Position numbers and translations under genes: made by a program
Notes under the pieces: model-generated
The model's input: the letters and a program-made list of their open reading frames with translations, nothing else
What the model was told of the DNA's origin: nothing
Database searches by the model: none
Shown here: one piece after another, positions 36,097 to 48,745 of the stretch
How the letters are laid out: the number at the start of each line of letters is the position of its first letter
How positions within the stretch are numbered: position 1 is the stretch's first letter
DNA from: Histoplasma ohiense
Taxonomy: Eukaryota > Ascomycota > Eurotiomycetes > Onygenales > Ajellomycetaceae
DNA length: 64,000 bases
Assembly: GCA_017607445.1 (NCBI GenBank)
Contig: JAEVHH010000004.1
Coordinates: forward strand, 2,666,001 to 2,730,000
Direction of reading: 5' to 3'

Positions 36097-36727
36097 CGGA
36101 GGTCGGTTTCAAAAGTTTCGTTCAAGCACTAAAAACGCCACAACTGCCACTAGTAATTTATACTAGGTTTTACATATAAATTCCCTCTCATTATTTCTTC
36201 TGCTTTCATCTACGGTGGAGATATATCAATTCCCTTCTGACTGAGTTCACCTGCTATATCAGCACAGGATTTCTCTCTCCCATATCAATCATGGTGTACC
36301 TTGGCGAGGATATGTTCTTGGGCTGACTGCTGTTTTGTGGGTCGTCCAGAGCGAGGAGCATCTTTTAATCAGTCATCACAGATATAAAGATAGGGAAGAT
36401 CTGGATTAAAGCCACAATCTTGAGCAGTTCTATAGATACAATTGATGGTTTGAATAGATAGCTGAGTGAAATTGCTGATTTCTTTTGTAGTTTTACCACC
36501 AAAAGACTTCAGAGCCACTATCACAGCACAGGTTGAGATATCTGTATTGGGAGCCATATTGAAATAAAAGAGAAGATAAATTTGATTCATCAATCTCTGG
36601 GGGATTATCTGCTATTTAAAATGAGGGGTAATTGCTTCTCATTAGTGGTATCTATGATATTTCAACTAGTATATCCGTGGCGTAGATAGTAGCTTGGCTT
36701 GAACGAAACTTTTGAAACCGACCTCCG
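36097..36727. mobile_element. Non-autonomous Tc1/mariner-like element nested in the MITE
   Basis: A 631-bp element bounded by perfect inverted repeats. With the flanking TA the left end reads TACGGAGGTCGGTTTC and continues AAAAGTTTCGTTCAAGC (36095-36127), and its exact reverse complement occupies 36697-36729 (33 of 33 bases). TA is duplicated at both ends (36095-36096, 36728-36729), as for Tc1/mariner insertions. The homologous MITE at 54.4 kb shows the empty site (GCAC-TA-TATC). It carries only a broken N-terminal transposase part on its minus strand, with no DDE/D catalytic region, so it depends on an enzyme supplied elsewhere. Confidence 0.92.
36290..36593 (-). pseudogene. Tc1-like transposase N-terminal relic
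   Basis: The minus strand reads MAPNTDISTCAVIVALKSF, GGKTTKEISNFTQLSIQTIN and IYRTAQDCGFNP (a helix-turn-helix DNA-binding domain). After a stop (TGA) and another stop in the same frame it goes on as KDAPRSGRPTKQ and HILAKVHHD, the conserved linker between the two DNA-binding subdomains of Tc1/mariner transposases. At least two in-frame stops and the absence of the catalytic domain make it inactive. The upstream residues MMNQIYLLFYF are probably not original. Confidence 0.8.
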
Positions 36728-36777
36728 TATAAAACCTATAAAAAATTAGCGGCCCTTGGTCGCCCCATGGGAGGGTT

Positions 36778-39700
36778 CTGGCTGGAAAAGACGCCGATTA
36801 AACTCCAAACCACCGGCCGTTGACCAAGATGAAAACTTTTTTTAAAAAAAAAAAAAAAAAAAAGCAAAAAAGAAAGGAAAAAAAAGGACAAGAAATGAAT
36901 GGCCCGCAACCCGAAGGCACTGTGCAAATGGCGCACCCTTTCTGACTCTGCCGCAGCAACCCTCAGCCGTTCGCCTTTCAGGGGCCCCGGAGAAAGCGAA
37001 GCAACACCGTTGTGCAACGGACGGAGATAGAGACGTCAGTCAAGGAGCCTTGCTGACCCGATCCGCTATTATGCCAATACGCAAGGACGGAGGATGCCAG
37101 AGGATGTGTCCTGTTTTCTTTCCTTCTTCGTTCCTTCATTCTGTTGCTCAGTAACTGCGAGTTCATCCGTATTGCTACTAATTACAAATTGTTAGTTACG
37201 ATCGTTTCAAGTTCTCATGATAGCCCCCTTTGTCGCACCGGCCGGAAGGGGTCGGCACAGGCTAAATGCTAATTGATATTACCCGAATACCTCGGAAGTC
37301 AGTACAACGCAGAACTGTACAGAAGTACAGGTGCATGGGATGGGACAGGACGATCACCGATTCCATTCGACCTGTGAATTCCCGGAGACTTCAACCGCTT
37401 ACAGGACTGTGGGACTGGGTAGGGGATTTCTGTAAATTCTGTAGGCGGGCCCCTAACGGGTCATGTAGGTTAGTATTCAAGCAGCGATCCGGGTTCGTCG
37501 GAATCCGATGGCAAAAAATAATAAATAAATAAATAAATAAAAGAAGGGGATATTGTAAAACATGCAATCTTGATGGGAGGTTTTACCACGACACCAAAAG
37601 GATCAATACTTTCAAGGTGGTGAACCTATCTTAAGATATAGTTTGCATGTTTCACAGATATCCGATACATCTGCCGTACGGGACGAGCAAGGATGGATAA
37701 GTGGCGGTCGGATATAACGCGTTGAGGCCTGCCGGGCTGAAAGATTGTATACGGAACAGTGTACAGGAGGAGTATGCCGTAGATATAGTTACCACGCAGT
37801 GCCGGCGGGGATATCTTCAAAGAAATATACTGCATCCGGTGCAGTGCATTCTTCATTTCTTCCCCAGCCTGTACCCGGAGAGAAGAGACCAACCTGAGAA
37901 GGATGGACTGGCAGCCACTTTTATTCCTCCTTCTTACTCCCCTACTCTTCGTGATCTTCGGCTGAAGTGGACAGCGGTTCCGCCAAACTGTGCGATCCCC
38001 TTCGTCGCCGGCCCGCGATCAACTGCAAATCCTTCCATTCTTACGCCACGGACGGTTTCCGCGGTAATCTGTGGAGGCGTATTTGCAACTTTCTTCCCCT
38101 TTTGTGATGTGCAATAATATCGACGGAGACTACTCCGGATTTTTGCAAAAAAAAGGAGACACAGGAAGAGTTAGTCCGACGGGACGATGTTCGGGCAGGG
38201 ATCATCGACAACCCGTACCGTACCTAGGTAACCTCCCAGAGAGAAAATAATGCCCCGAGGGCTGGAGGAGGAAACAAACCTTGGACAAGCCACGAGTCAA
38301 ACCGAATGTGACTGGAGCTGAGGCTTTTGAGTTGAGGATTCGTCGTCAGCGCATGCTTGCAAAAATCATGGGTTGATCATCATTCTGTTCCAGAGGAAAA
38401 CGCGGTTCCTCCTTGTAGCTCGACAGACAAACAAAACAACCTGTACGCACCGCAACCACAAGAGAGCGCCGTACAGATAAGTAAGCTCAGTAAGATGGAG
38501 AGATAAGTTGAAAGTAAATCAACCACTCTGGCACGCCTCTTCTCCGCGTTGGTGCGGGTTTGCTCTGCACGCGCCGTGACTGTCTGTTTTCTATCTATCC
38601 TGCCTCTTTCTTCTTGTCTCTCTCCCGCCCTCTCTCCCTCATCACTTCTCCCGCGCTGGAACACAGCTCCGCCCTGTCCCTGTGTCCTCCGTAGCCTGAT
38701 CTGATAACGTCCCGGGATCTGGGGGATCTGTTGGTATCGTTGCGTTGGTCGTGCCTCCTTTGCCGCTCGCCCCACTCTGTCTCCCTCCATCCCGAGTCGT
38801 AGCTGAGAGTTGACCGCGCGCTCAGTCTTCGATGGGACCCCGAAGATAAGGAAGCTCGATCCTCGATTTCTCTCATCCTCCAAGGAACGAACGTCAGAAG
38901 GGAACCAGCCCGTATCGTCCAGCAAACGCCGCACGTAGCCACCAGCACCATCCGCCAACCTGCCTACGACTACGGGATACGTGCGAACATCTCTCTCTCT
39001 CTCTCTCTCTCTCTTTAGAGTCTACTCTAGCCCGACTTCCTCGGTCTGCAAGTTGTAGTAGTCCTCTCCTCTTGCGTGCACTCTGTCTGGACTCTGTCTG
39101 TTTACGTGTCTTCATCTTCACATTCATCCTCATCTTCATCCTCATCCTCATCCCCATCCCCATCTTCATCTTCTCCCTATTGTCGCTCTTGGTGTTCTTT
39201 CTCCGTTGTCCCGGCCCTTTTTTTGCCTCTCCCCGCGGGGCCGCTTGATCTCACCTGCTATTTCCCACCCCCAGACCAGCCCGCGGGTCAGATATAGTTT
39301 GGACTTTTGAGTTGGAATCGCAGGCTGCTGAAGCCCCCTCCAGTCTGGGCCACCCTTCTCTTCTTGGTACTGGAACGACGACACTTCGCCGCAGCCAAGT
39401 CTGTGAACCATGTGCGCGCTTCCGGCAACTTCAACTAGGTTTTGACCAGATCTCTTCCCTTGGCTCGCGTTCTCTCCTTGCCCTCTTTCTGTGCTCCGTT
39501 GAAGAGATACATTTGCGATTATAGTTTGTTCCCTACTCTTGTTCTTAGGCCTTCCTTGCCCCAGCCGTCTTTTCGCGTCTGCTGCCACGCCTTCAGCTGC
39601 TATATATCTTGCTTGACCCCATCCGGGAACCTTGCGCCTGCGGCGAAAATAGTTGCAGGAAGCAGAATTAAAACCAATCTGCCCGCCCGCGGACGCTGTC

Positions 39701-40299
39701 CATGTTTGTACAAGTCGCGACTGGGTGTGGTCAACCTTGAGCGCAACACCGCATCGCTACCCCGAAACCGGCCGCTCTGCTGCAGTACCTTAAATTGCGG
39801 CTTTTCTCCCCCTCAACCTTTGTTTCCTTCGGAAACCCTCTCCTACTCTCCTTTTTATAATTTCCCGCATTTCCCTCGTTTCCCTCGACTGTCGTGTTTT
39901 TTACTTTTTGATATTTGTCGTTTCTACTTTTATTTTATTTTGTTTTAATTTTCGTACATTTTTCTTTCTTTTGCCGCGGAAACGCTGTGGTTCGTTTCTT
40001 TGTTTGTTACAGCTCAACCCACGGCTGCGTTCTCTCGCTGCTTTCTTCGATTCGGAGACGCCACAACAGCTGCAGTCAACCCATCATTTATTTATTTTAT
40101 TTTATTTTTTATTTTTTATTTTTCATTCCCGCGCACAACCGCTGTTAAACTTACACTTATCTGACTACTTTCCCTCACAAGGATTCCACGTGAGAGTCCG
40201 CAATTGGCAAATCATTAAGGATCTTGTTCAATCTCCCCCCACCAACCCCCCCCCACACTCATCACCGTGGAGAAGAGCGAAGGACAACCCGCATTGAAA
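36778..40299. other. Upstream region of the Zn2Cys6 factor gene
   Basis: No gene recognised. From about 38.5 kb to 40.3 kb the plus strand is strongly pyrimidine-rich (CT, TCATCC and TTTTATTTT-type tracts; (CT)n at 38990-39014; TTCATCCTCATC-type repeats at about 39110-39175). It carries several short ATG frames, consistent with a long promoter and 5' leader for the factor starting at 40300. Also an (AATA)n run at 37517-37541 and an A-tract near 36848. Confidence 0.5.
38990..39014. repeat. (CT)n microsatellite
   Basis: About twelve CT units in the pyrimidine-rich upstream region of the Zn2Cys6 gene. Confidence 0.9.
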
Positions 40300-43200
40300 A
40301 TGCGTTCTAGCATCGCCTGCTCTCGTTGTAGGCGAAGCAAGATCAAGTGTGTCAATGCGGGTATCGATACTACTTGTCGGGCTTGTGAATCGTCGGGGAG
40401 GGAATGCTCCTATCCGATTCCTGGTCCGGGAGGAGGTACAGGTGGCACGAAACGTGACATTGCGGCCTCCGGGGATGGGGATGATCGGAATGGCGAGTGG
40501 GACAGCCCCAAACGTCAGCGTTCAAGGAAATCCACGAATGCTACGACCTCAGGCGCAAAAGATGCCATTAAACCAACCAGCAATGTCCTCGACTCGCCCA
40601 TCTTGACCGTGAAAGTATGGGAGACCTTGTTCGAATTCTTTCAGCTTCACTTCTCCACTATCTTGCCGTTCTTGCACCCCACTACCTTCCTCACCCAGAT
40701 CCGTCAGCTTTCCTCGAGCTCAGCACAGCAGGATGGTCAACCACCCGGTGACCACTCGCAGAGCCCAGGTCCAGCTTCAGAGACTTCTCCATTGGTATTG
40801 CTGGGCGTCCTGACCCTGACTGCTCGGTTCCACCCACAGCTGACTAGCTACCACTGTCCACCATCACCTGTTGCCCCATGCAACCCTCTCGTAGCCTCTG
40901 AATTTTACGCGAACGCACTGCGATCTAGACTCTCGGGAACCTATGGAGCGGACCTTACCTCCACCGACATCAGTCGGGTTCAGGCGCTCCTAATGCTAAG
41001 TTTACACGAATGGGGGATGTGTAGGGGTAAAAATGCTTGGGTTTATCTTGGGATGGCAATCAGACTGGCTCAGGCGGCGGACTTGTCATTTGAACAGGAT
41101 AATGATCAGCCCCAACAGAGGACGCCCCTGCCGGGAATGCTGAATGCGGAAGTAGAACCACACGATCAGAGAGGACATACTTCGGACGATGTGATTGAAC
41201 AGGAGACTAGACGTCGGACCTTCTGGAGTTGTTTTATGCTGGATCGATACCTCAGTAGTGGCAAGTATCGTCCGCGCGTGATCAAGATTCGGGATGTAGA
41301 GATCCAGCTTCCAAGCGACAACGCGTTTGCTTTCGGAGAGAGAGTCAGAACCTCACGTTTGAATGATGGCTTAAAACGCCGTTTTCAAAATTACGAGCCT
41401 CGCGGCATTCAGATTCCCAGTCTACGAAATAGTATGGGCTACGGGGAAAACGCAAAATTACGCCCAAACGGACCTTCAGATCTGAAGCAATGGTCATCGA
41501 CTAGCCACCGCGGCGAGACAACGGAAAACAGTATTGATCGATGGGAGATGGGCGCGGAGGAGTGTGTTTTGGGTAGACTGGTTCGGATGGTCAGGATATG
41601 GGGCAGCATTGCAAAGTGGTCGTGTTCTGGAAACAGAAGGTTTGTCAATGCAATGATGGAATTTTTTTTTTTTTTTAATCCAATGACGTCTAGCAGACGG
41701 AACTTTGTCTAATTAATCTTGTTTTTTCTTTGCTCTTGTTTTCTATACAGGCTTGATCAACACCCTCCGTGGCATCCCGATTCCCGCTTCAGCCCCCTTC
41801 GGCAACTTTTAGTCGAGTTCCATGACGGTCTGTCCCGCAATCTACAGTACACGCAACGCAATACCGATACCCATATTATGTACAAGAACAGTTTGGCACC
41901 CTACTCACTTATCCACATTCTCTACTTCCTATCCGTAATCGTACTGCATAGAGCTTACCTGCCATTCCTGCCATTACGGTACCCTGATCCGCAGGGGCCT
42001 CTTGACGAGCCCTGTTACCCCTTTGATAAATACCTTGCACCCGAGGCGTTCTGGCGCGAGAGTGCTCGGGAATTGTTCAATGCAGCACGCCAGATGACGG
42101 AATTGGTCAAAACGTGTCAGGAACGCGGTGTATTAATGGAAACTCCTGTGGTCGGCTTTGCTATCTATAATGCTGCGCTGGTTGGTGTTTACGCTGCCCA
42201 CTTTAACCAGATGGACCAAGAGGGTTACCTTTGTTCGAAACCGGGCTCGACAGATGTTGTTCCAGGGTTGGGGTGCCAAGGACAAGTTGACATACGAAGA
42301 ATCATTGAGATTTTAGGGGAGATGAGGCCGAGGATGAAAATGGCTGGTGGTTGGTTCCGTACTATCCATCGCGTACATGGCTATTTTACCAAGGCCAGTC
42401 GGGATCTCAAGCGAAATTCCCGGCAGCCGGACACTCTAAATACCGGAGCCGGTTCTGAAAACGATATTCGAACTAGTAACGGACGGGCTTACGGTGTCCG
42501 AGAACTGGGGCATACAGGATCATCTGACGAACTGAAGCTCTTGGACAAGCTCTTTCTAGACCTTGGTAACGCAGAAGATCAGGTAGCAGAAAGCAATGGA
42601 CCAGATGAAGATGGCACAGCAGGTTCGGCGAATTTAGTGGAACGAAAGCCCAGCGACGTTGGCAGTACTGCCGTGAAAAGCGAATCAGCGGATGGTTTGG
42701 ATTCTCATGCTGATGGAGTGTCTAGTACACGCAGAGAATCATGGGTACCCGTCAATAGTGTCAACAGCCCAGTCCACGGACCCCTGCCGTCATCCGCACC
42801 AGAGCATGACAACCCCATATCCCGCCCCAGACCCTTGGAGAATGACCGCTGGCCCAATCTCGCCCCTCCGCAGCCACAGTGCTATCCTCTCCCCTCATTA
42901 CAGCTACCCCACAGCCTCCCTTCGTCAACCGCATCAAACAATCCGCCGCCATCACTAACATCTCCCGGGTCCTACGCCTCCTCCACCCACAGTTCAACTG
43001 CACCATCCACCAGCTCCCAACAACTCTCCGCAGCCTTAAACCGCCTCCAACCCATCCAGCCATGGAACACATTCCGCAAACCGCCTCCGGCGCCTTACTC
43101 ACAATCTCTCCCTTCTCTCTCTGCTGCCGCACCACATAGCTTCCCCATGCCACCTCTGCCAGGCACGCAACAGCTCCATCTTAACCCACCCAGGTTTGAT

Positions 43201-43404
43201 GCTCCACCGCGGCCATATTCTGCCGGACGCGCTAATACCCCTAGCGGGAGTAGCAGTCCTAGTTGGATGAGCTGCCTTGGAGGCGACGATGTAATCTTTT
43301 TCATTGAAGGCGCCAGTCAAGACCAATGGCCTTCCTCGACAGCCAGCTTACGAGGCCTTACGAATGGGTGGTTGAGTACTGTTTGGTGCGAAAGTGGGCA
43401 GTAA
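40300..43404 (+). CDS. Zn2Cys6 transcription factor
   Basis: Two exons, 40300-41639 and 41751-43404, with a 111-nt intron (GTTTGT donor, CTATACAG acceptor) that joins GNRR to LDQHPPW in frame; 997 residues. The ATG at 40300 puts the binuclear zinc cluster at the very N-terminus: C7-x2-C10-x6-C17-x8-C26-x2-C29-x6-C36, with basic residues RRSKIKC. A short basic linker (SPKRQRSRKS, about 75) may be a nuclear signal. The middle homology (Fungal_trans) region spans about 105-650, including LMLSLHEWGMCRGKNAWVY, MAIRLAQAADLS and ETRRRTFWSCFMLDRYLSSG. The last 200 residues are Pro/Ser-rich low complexity, as in activation regions, and end in a short ordered tail (GGDDVIFFIEGASQDQWP) typical of this orthologous group. 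Target genes are unknown. It stands alone between two gene deserts. Confidence 0.92.
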
Positions 43405-44500
43405 ATAAATAGATCTCCATCTCTTTCTCGACTTTTACTTTTTTATTACTTTTTTTTTTTTCGTTATATTCGTTGTCTTCAGCGACCTGGACTTCTTAAC
43501 CTCGGCGCCCCTATATTTTTTGGTCCTTGTTTTTTTTTTTTTTCCCCTTTCCGGATGGGTGAGCGTTGTTCATATGGCTATTTATTGATATATATTTTTT
43601 TGTTTGTTTTATTAGCTTTTCCTTGGTGTACGATTTTTTAGCACGACAGCACTCAGGGTCATATTTTTCCCCCTCCTTTCGTTTTTACAAGGGAATGAAG
43701 AAAAGGGATACGGTAACGGGGGGAGGGGAGGGTTTCTGCTTCTTCTTGCAATCCATTCGCCCCTGTTGTTCTTGTTTTAAACAAATGATTTTTGTTTTCT
43801 CTTTTCCTTTTTCCTTTTCTGTTTCAAACCTATATTTTTCTCTTCGTGCCAACTCCTGTTGTATTATTAAAACCTTATTTTCCATCTTTGTGCTGTTTAA
43901 CTTTCTTTTACTATTTATGATTGATTGTGCATCATTTGTCATTTGGGGGGTTTTTTTTTTTTTCGTCCCGCAGTGTTTCTCACTTCTCATTTCTATTTTT
44001 AAGTGTAGTTTACTCAACTGTATTATGGTTTTTCCGCTTGTTTTTGTTCTCTTTTTTTTTTTTTGTTTCAAAAGAATATATATCATAGTTATGTCATATA
44101 TCCAAGTTTAGTTAACTAGTTAAACTCTGCATGTGAAAATCTGATGTATTACCTTCTTTGTTTTTTTTGTTTTTTTTTTTTTTTTAAGAACAAGAAAATT
44201 ATATCCATAACATGTCTCGGCTTTTTTTAAAGTTGAGAGAAAGTTAAGATTTGATTTATTGACATTCTCTGGAGCACTCTCTTTCTCTCTCCCAACTGAA
44301 TGAAGTTTCCCTCATCACTACATATTTGGAAAAAAAAAAAAAAATGAAATGAAAATGAAAAGAAAATACAACTAACTACGAGTTACTATTTCCAAAGCAC
44401 AGGTTGAGGGTTGAGCAGCATCCCTCCCCACTCGGCTCGGCTTGGTTCGGCTTTGGGCTCGGGAATCGGGATGTGGGTGGCATTTTGTTCTGTTTCCAAG

Positions 44501-44534
44501 CCCTGGAAGCCCTGGAAGCCCTGGCAGCCCTGCC
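44501..44534. repeat. Tandem 9-mer CCCTGGAAG
   Basis: Units CCCTGGAAG, CCCTGGAAG, CCCTGGCAG and a partial CCCTGCC. Confidence 0.85.
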
Positions 44535-47500
44535 TATGTAACGTGGGCGGTTTCTTCAGGACGGGCGTTGTTGTGTGTCACGGTGTGTTCGCGGTAACTT
44601 GTCGTCCTCGAGGTTCCCCCCAGCTAGCCGGGGAGGCTAGCTAGCTAGTACAGTACTTTTGATGGTTAATTTTTAGTAGATTTCATTTTCATTTTCATTT
44701 TCATTTGTTTTGTTTTTGTTTTTGAAATCAGTCAATCCCCCGCATGCTCGCCCTCTCTTCTCGCCTGTTTCTTCACGCCCCGTCGGCTCTTGCACGACGT
44801 CGTACTCCAGAACCTGTGCGACCTCCTCCTGGGGTGTAATAACCTCGGGATCCTCAGCATACCGCGGATAACCACCTGCACAACCAAATGACGGACAGGG
44901 TAACTTAAAAACTTAGTTCACCAAAGCTTAAAATCATCATCATGCAAAGTGCTTGCATGCTGTGTTTCGCTGCGGTGCCCTGTGTCTTCAGATGCCGGAA
45001 AGGTATCGCGCAGAAATTGTCATCAAAAATTCGCCAAATTTCTAGAGGTCCTGGACGGGGGGGGATGTGTTATTCCTCCCTCCCCCTTTTATGACATGAC
45101 ACCTGCTCTGCTACCTGTAATTGAATCTTAGGCGACAGGGGCACGCCCGAGTGCCCCTTAACGCTTACCGCGGTTGTTCTTTTCGGTGCGAGAAGGTCGC
45201 GTAGCAGCAGTGTAGTACACCGGTTTTGCAACTAGATAAACCTCCTTCCTGTTATGTTCTTCTTCCAGAGAGGATGGCGCCTCTTTGGAGCAAACTCGTA
45301 TTCAGAGCGAATCATTCGGAAGCCTTGAACATTCAAGGGCCTCGAACATCCAGAAGCTTTGAAACACGTTCGTTTCCGCTGCGGAAAATGCATCAAGGGG
45401 ACCAAGGGGACCACGGGGAGAAATTCTCTGGCTCATCGGCAAGCTCCTCTATCGGCCTCCCGGAGAGATTCCATCGCGCCATGGGGATATTTTTTCTTGT
45501 CTTGTCCCTGACATCTTTTCTCCGGGGCGGGTAAATGCAGGGAATGCAAGTGCATGTAACCCTCATCTTCAACATCAATTTCCCTTGTAGCTGGGATTCG
45601 CCGTCTTCGCCCATCCCCACATTTCTGCAGCGACAAAGCCGCCATTCGACTCGTCCCGTCCATATCCCGCTCGTCCCGGGTCCTGGGGCGCACAGACCTC
45701 GCGGAGTGATTTCTCGCAGCTTTTATTTTTTTTTTTTTTTAGATAACCTGGCGTAACGTCTGTGGCGTGGAGACATTCGAGTTGTTCACCGTCGGTAGTG
45801 TACGCAGAAACTAACTTAACTTATATGTCATGGCTTCACATCGCTCAGCGCAACCACCCCACCTCGGTTTGGGCATTGGCACTCAAAAACCCAAGAGTTA
45901 CATCGCGGAACGTTCCCAGCCATTCGACCAGCCATCACTGTTATGTACGCATACATTGTCTATACAGATGGCTTTTCCCTGTTCATCCGCGCATCGTCGT
46001 GACGCAGTGTTTGACAAGTGGCTACATCCTCCCCGCAGGTGGCTGCAGTCGCCCTCACACAGCGGGGGAATTTCGTTGGGTTTGGCTATGATCACTGGAT
46101 AAACACATCGACCTCCCGCCGCCGTTTGTTTGCAGGGGTAGTTCTTGCTCGCCGAATTGGTATCCTATATAGTTAGGGATAGAGGAGGGAGAGCCTTCCG
46201 CGATATCGGCCTCTCCCCCGCCTTCCCTCGGGTTACCGCTGCCATACCCCTTTGCCTGCGGACGGATAGAAACGTCTAGCATACAGCGTAAACGAACATT
46301 GCCTGTTGGCCATCCATCGTTTAGCAGGAGCTGTGCAGGGTTGGTTTCTGGCAAAGCCAACGCAACTAACGAGGTGGCTTCCATTGATTGAGCCGTTGTT
46401 ACATGGGGATTTCTCTGAAATTTTCAATTTCCCTGATGGCTCTCATCTTAAAACCCATGCTTAAACTATGGGGTCAGCTAAATTGCTTCTCTGCGCAGTG
46501 AGTGGTTTCGAATATTTGTCCAGAGAGATTACATCGACGGAGCTTATGATCATACCTTCATTCTGATAATGAATGGTTTTATTTTTTTTAAACCCAAACC
46601 AACCTTGATGGACCTTTTTTCGGTTTCCTGATAGATGGCTCTACCTACAAAGACACCCGCTTTGATGACTTTAAGAAACATGGTCCATCTGTATTTTTTT
46701 TTTTTTGTTAATTGATGAATTCTATATCCACTGGATGTCCTATTTTATCTCTGTTATTGCAGCTGAGATGCATATGATGGCATTCAATCAAATCTTAAAA
46801 TAAAAGATATAATCAATACAGCTCTTGAAGAGTTATAATATTTTTTTCTGGCCCCCGTAACTGATGCAAACATGTCAGGCACAGCTAACAGTCTATCGTC
46901 TTCGAACTACTCAAGCAGCAATTCCCTCAGCTGTTGAGCTATGGGACACACTCCGCCTGCAGATGGCCACGCTACTTTTCTTTCCTCCATTCTTCAAGTA
47001 TACATCGTTGCTGTGGAGCCACGGAATAACCAGGCGAACTATGTGTCTTTTTTGTTAGGGTTCTAGGTTTACCTTGGTCGAGCTACAGTGTCCATTGTTC
47101 TCCTGGCCTCTGATTGCAGTGTCTGCGCCAGTCACACCACACCCACACCGGTGACGAGCCCCCTCGTAGCTGTCAAGGCCGAAGAACGATTCCATGCGGC
47201 CATGTTTCCAAGCTCCAACAGCAATACCCGTCAGCTACATTTTTGGCGTGTTGCAGGGGATAGAAATCCTTCGAACTAGGATAGCGCTACAAAGGGGGCA
47301 ACAGCAAAGTTTACTTGGTGCTGTTATCGGCTTCATAGGCAATCGCGTTTGAGATTAAGTTCTCTGTTCTCTGTCTGCACTCTCCAGACCGATTTCTCAG
47401 GCGCCTGTTAATCCTGGTACCGGGCCAAAAAAGAAAAAAGAAAAAAGGGGGGGGAGAGCCGCCGTGGTGTTCAAAACACCATAGCTTCAGTGTCTATCGA

Positions 47501-48720
47501 ATCTAGTCAGAGCCAGTTCAAATTTATCGAATCATCGTTTTTAAATAACCAAAAGGGTTCCTTGGGAACTCAATTCGCTATCTCGGTCGATTGACTTTGC
47601 TTGCAGGGAATTGAATGTAAATTGGCGGAATGACTCTTTCACGTGTTACCAGTATCTATTTACATCTCTGGCTCATGCCGTTGTTCCTGCTATCGCAATC
47701 GGTGGTGACATATCGATGCCGGCGGATCTTATGGCCAGGAATCAGCAGGGCTCTGTTTCCGTTAGATGGTTTTGCCCATGTCATGGCTCCTCACAGCTGA
47801 GGGTACGAGAGAGGGTTGGACTGATATCGCACCGCACGAATCATGGCGCTCCGCCTGAACTACGATATGCGAGGGCATGAGATAGTAGAAGGCGAAGGCT
47901 TGAAGGACATGGTTACCATATATACCAGATGGGGCTTCTCGAAAGCGCGGCAGTGTGTACATACAATGCTCGGGTTGAAGCATTATCGCCGTGAGCAACT
48001 ATTTTATATATATCTAATATGTTCGTGAATTTTAAGTCTGGGGACCGGCAATGAACTATTTACCACTGGCAGCAGTAATCAGCCTCTCAGTTTTCTCTTC
48101 CTTTTTTCTCTTCTCTTCTCTTTTGCGTGTTGTAACTGGGGTGTCCCTACTGGACCTGTCACATCTCTCTCCTTGAACACAAATCTATATTTTCAAAACA
48201 AATTCCCAAGAGGAAAAACCAGATCTTTCCCAATTACACTCTTGGAGCAAGGATGAAATCTAGCCTTTATCCCCCCCCTCCTTCTTAACTTGAGATTTAA
48301 GTCGAGGGCCACTATTATTCCCTGGAGAGAAAATTCCACATGGATGGCTTTCCGCTGACAACAAGAGGTACAATACCGCCGTCGAGGGAGATTTTGGAGC
48401 CGTTTCCTACTTTTACTTCCAGCCAAGCCATAATTGACCGGGCAAAATCAAGACATTGGAGCCATCCATCCATCCATCCCTCTCTGCAACACATCCCCCC
48501 CTCCGTCATGGATAGGGAATGAAACGACTAGAGCGACAGACCCTGGCAAGTTCCTGGTGAACGACTCTTTACCGGAATGAATATGCTCAAGCAGGAAAGG
48601 GCACAGTTACGGCGCGCTATACCGGACTGTGGAGCGAGTATGCCTTCAGGAGACGTGCAAAATATTTCTTAGAAACCGAAACCGAAAGTGGGAGTGAGGA
48701 GAGGAGAAAAGAGAGAGGCT

Positions 48721-48745
48721 TATATATATATATATATATATATAT
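48721..48745. repeat. (TA)n microsatellite
   Basis: Uninterrupted TA dinucleotides in intergenic DNA. Confidence 0.9.

Larger units (their letters stand above)
35544..36777. mobile_element. MITE copy 1 (long inverted repeats), interrupted by a Tc1/mariner-like element
   Basis: AT-rich non-coding element of about 600 bp once the nested insertion (36097-36727) is removed. Its ends are imperfect inverted repeats of about 100 bp: the left arm (AACCCTCCATGGGG, later TTTTTATAGG, ATAGTGCATA, then CATACAAAATAACCATG) matches the reverse complement of the right arm (CATGCTTATTTTGCC, GTATGCAC, CCTATAAAAAATTAGC, CCCCATGGGAGGGTT). The inside contains short hairpins such as CTGTGACTGATAATCACAG. The same family occurs inverted at about 53430-54495. 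No coding capacity. The exact ends and the target duplication are uncertain by about 20 bp; the element abuts the A30 run. Confidence 0.75.

Noticed and set aside
38380..39297. Several overlapping frames rich in Arg/Glu, Met/Lys or Ser
   Set aside because: Products of the pyrimidine-rich low-complexity region upstream of the Zn2Cys6 factor.
39442..40297. Frames just upstream of the zinc-cluster gene that could extend its N-terminus
   Set aside because: The in-frame extension before 40300 begins at a GTG, not an ATG; the Cys6 cluster directly after the 40300 ATG is the normal arrangement.
43566..44111. 181-residue plus-strand frame rich in Phe, Leu and Ile, resembling a membrane protein
   Set aside because: It arises from T-rich 3' sequence after the Zn2Cys6 gene; composition follows the T-runs, with no family pattern or start context.
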